A stretch of 5,420 bases of DNA from Desulfurococcales archaeon (GTDB lineage: Archaea > Thermoproteota > Thermoprotei_A > Sulfolobales > Desulfurococcaceae), in the NCBI GenBank assembly GCA_015522345.1, contig WAML01000184.1:1-5420 (forward strand). The letters run 5' to 3'. How positions within the stretch are numbered: the first letter of the stretch is position 1; every line of letters starts with the position of its first letter. A program made the position numbers and the translations under genes. A model generated the notes under the pieces. That model did no database searches, was not told the DNA's origin, and worked only from the letters and a program-made list of their open reading frames with translations. Below are positions 5,316 to 5,420 of this stretch, one piece after another.

Positions 5316-5420
5316 TTCTTCTTAATAAACAATGGAATTAACGAACCTATTATTAAGCCTACTATAAACATTGCGACAATATACTCTATAGGATATCTTG
5401 TTTCAACAATAGTAGTAGTG
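5312..5420 (-). CDS. C-terminal membrane anchor of an unidentified surface protein (runs off right edge)
   Basis: The last 35 codons and stop of a gene that begins beyond the window. The visible end is a short Thr-rich piece (TTTIVETRYP), one hydrophobic segment of about 22 residues (IEYIVAMFIVGLIIGSLIPLFI) broken here only by glycines, and a final KKK. This is the usual C-terminal tail of an archaeal secreted protein fixed in the cytoplasmic membrane, with the bulk outside and the lysines inside. It lies 80 nt upstream of malK on the same strand. The position next to a maltodextrin importer makes an extracellular starch- or pullulan-degrading enzyme a reasonable guess, but nothing in the 35 residues shows this. 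A polytopic protein ending in a helix cannot be excluded. Confidence 0.72.
   Translation of the reverse strand, partial: TTTIVETRYPIEYIVAMFIVGLIIGSLIPLFIKKK

Noticed and set aside
1..5420. A wholly new biological system
   Set aside because: The complete genes and the permease fragment fit known maltodextrin ABC import and GH13 degradation families; the novelty is limited to architecture and regulation.

Overview
The window looks like a piece of a hyperthermophilic crenarchaeal chromosome, most likely Desulfurococcales and close to Staphylothermus. The evidence is its AT-rich composition, the dominance of AGA/AGG arginine and ATA isoleucine codons, archaeal Shine-Dalgarno cores (GGTG type), a TTG start, and a GH13 enzyme built like the long-N-terminus maltogenic amylase known from Staphylothermus marinus. 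The species assignment is inference.

Layout from left to right: (1) 1-293, minus strand, the N-terminal part of a MalF-like sugar ABC permease that runs off the left edge. (2) 294-381, an intergenic gap with an oligo-T tract and a TATA-like element. (3) 382-1941, minus strand, a complete MalE-like maltodextrin-binding protein with an N-terminal membrane anchor and a Ser/Thr/Pro stalk. (4) 1942-2029, a divergent promoter region. (5) 2030-4138, plus strand, a complete 702-residue cytosolic maltogenic amylase/cyclomaltodextrinase of the neopullulanase type. (6) 4128-5231, minus strand, a complete MalK-type ATPase whose 3' end overlaps the amylase by 11 bp. (7) 5241-5311, a short gap containing most of a perfect 13-bp inverted repeat. 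(8) 5312-5420, minus strand, the C-terminal membrane anchor of an unidentified surface protein.

Together the genes form a maltodextrin uptake and breakdown module. A cell-surface protein at the right edge may act on polymer outside the cell (speculative). The anchored MalE captures malto-oligosaccharides and passes them to MalF and its partner permease (MalG is not in the window), MalK powers import, and the cytosolic amylase hydrolyses the imported dextrins or cyclodextrins. The amylase lies on the strand opposite to the transporter genes and separates malE from malK.

No RNA genes, insertion sequences, CRISPR arrays or origins were seen. This is a recognisable known type of system. The points of interest are architectural: a MalF extracytoplasmic insertion, the MalE stalk, unusual residues in the GH13 motifs, and compact regulatory DNA.
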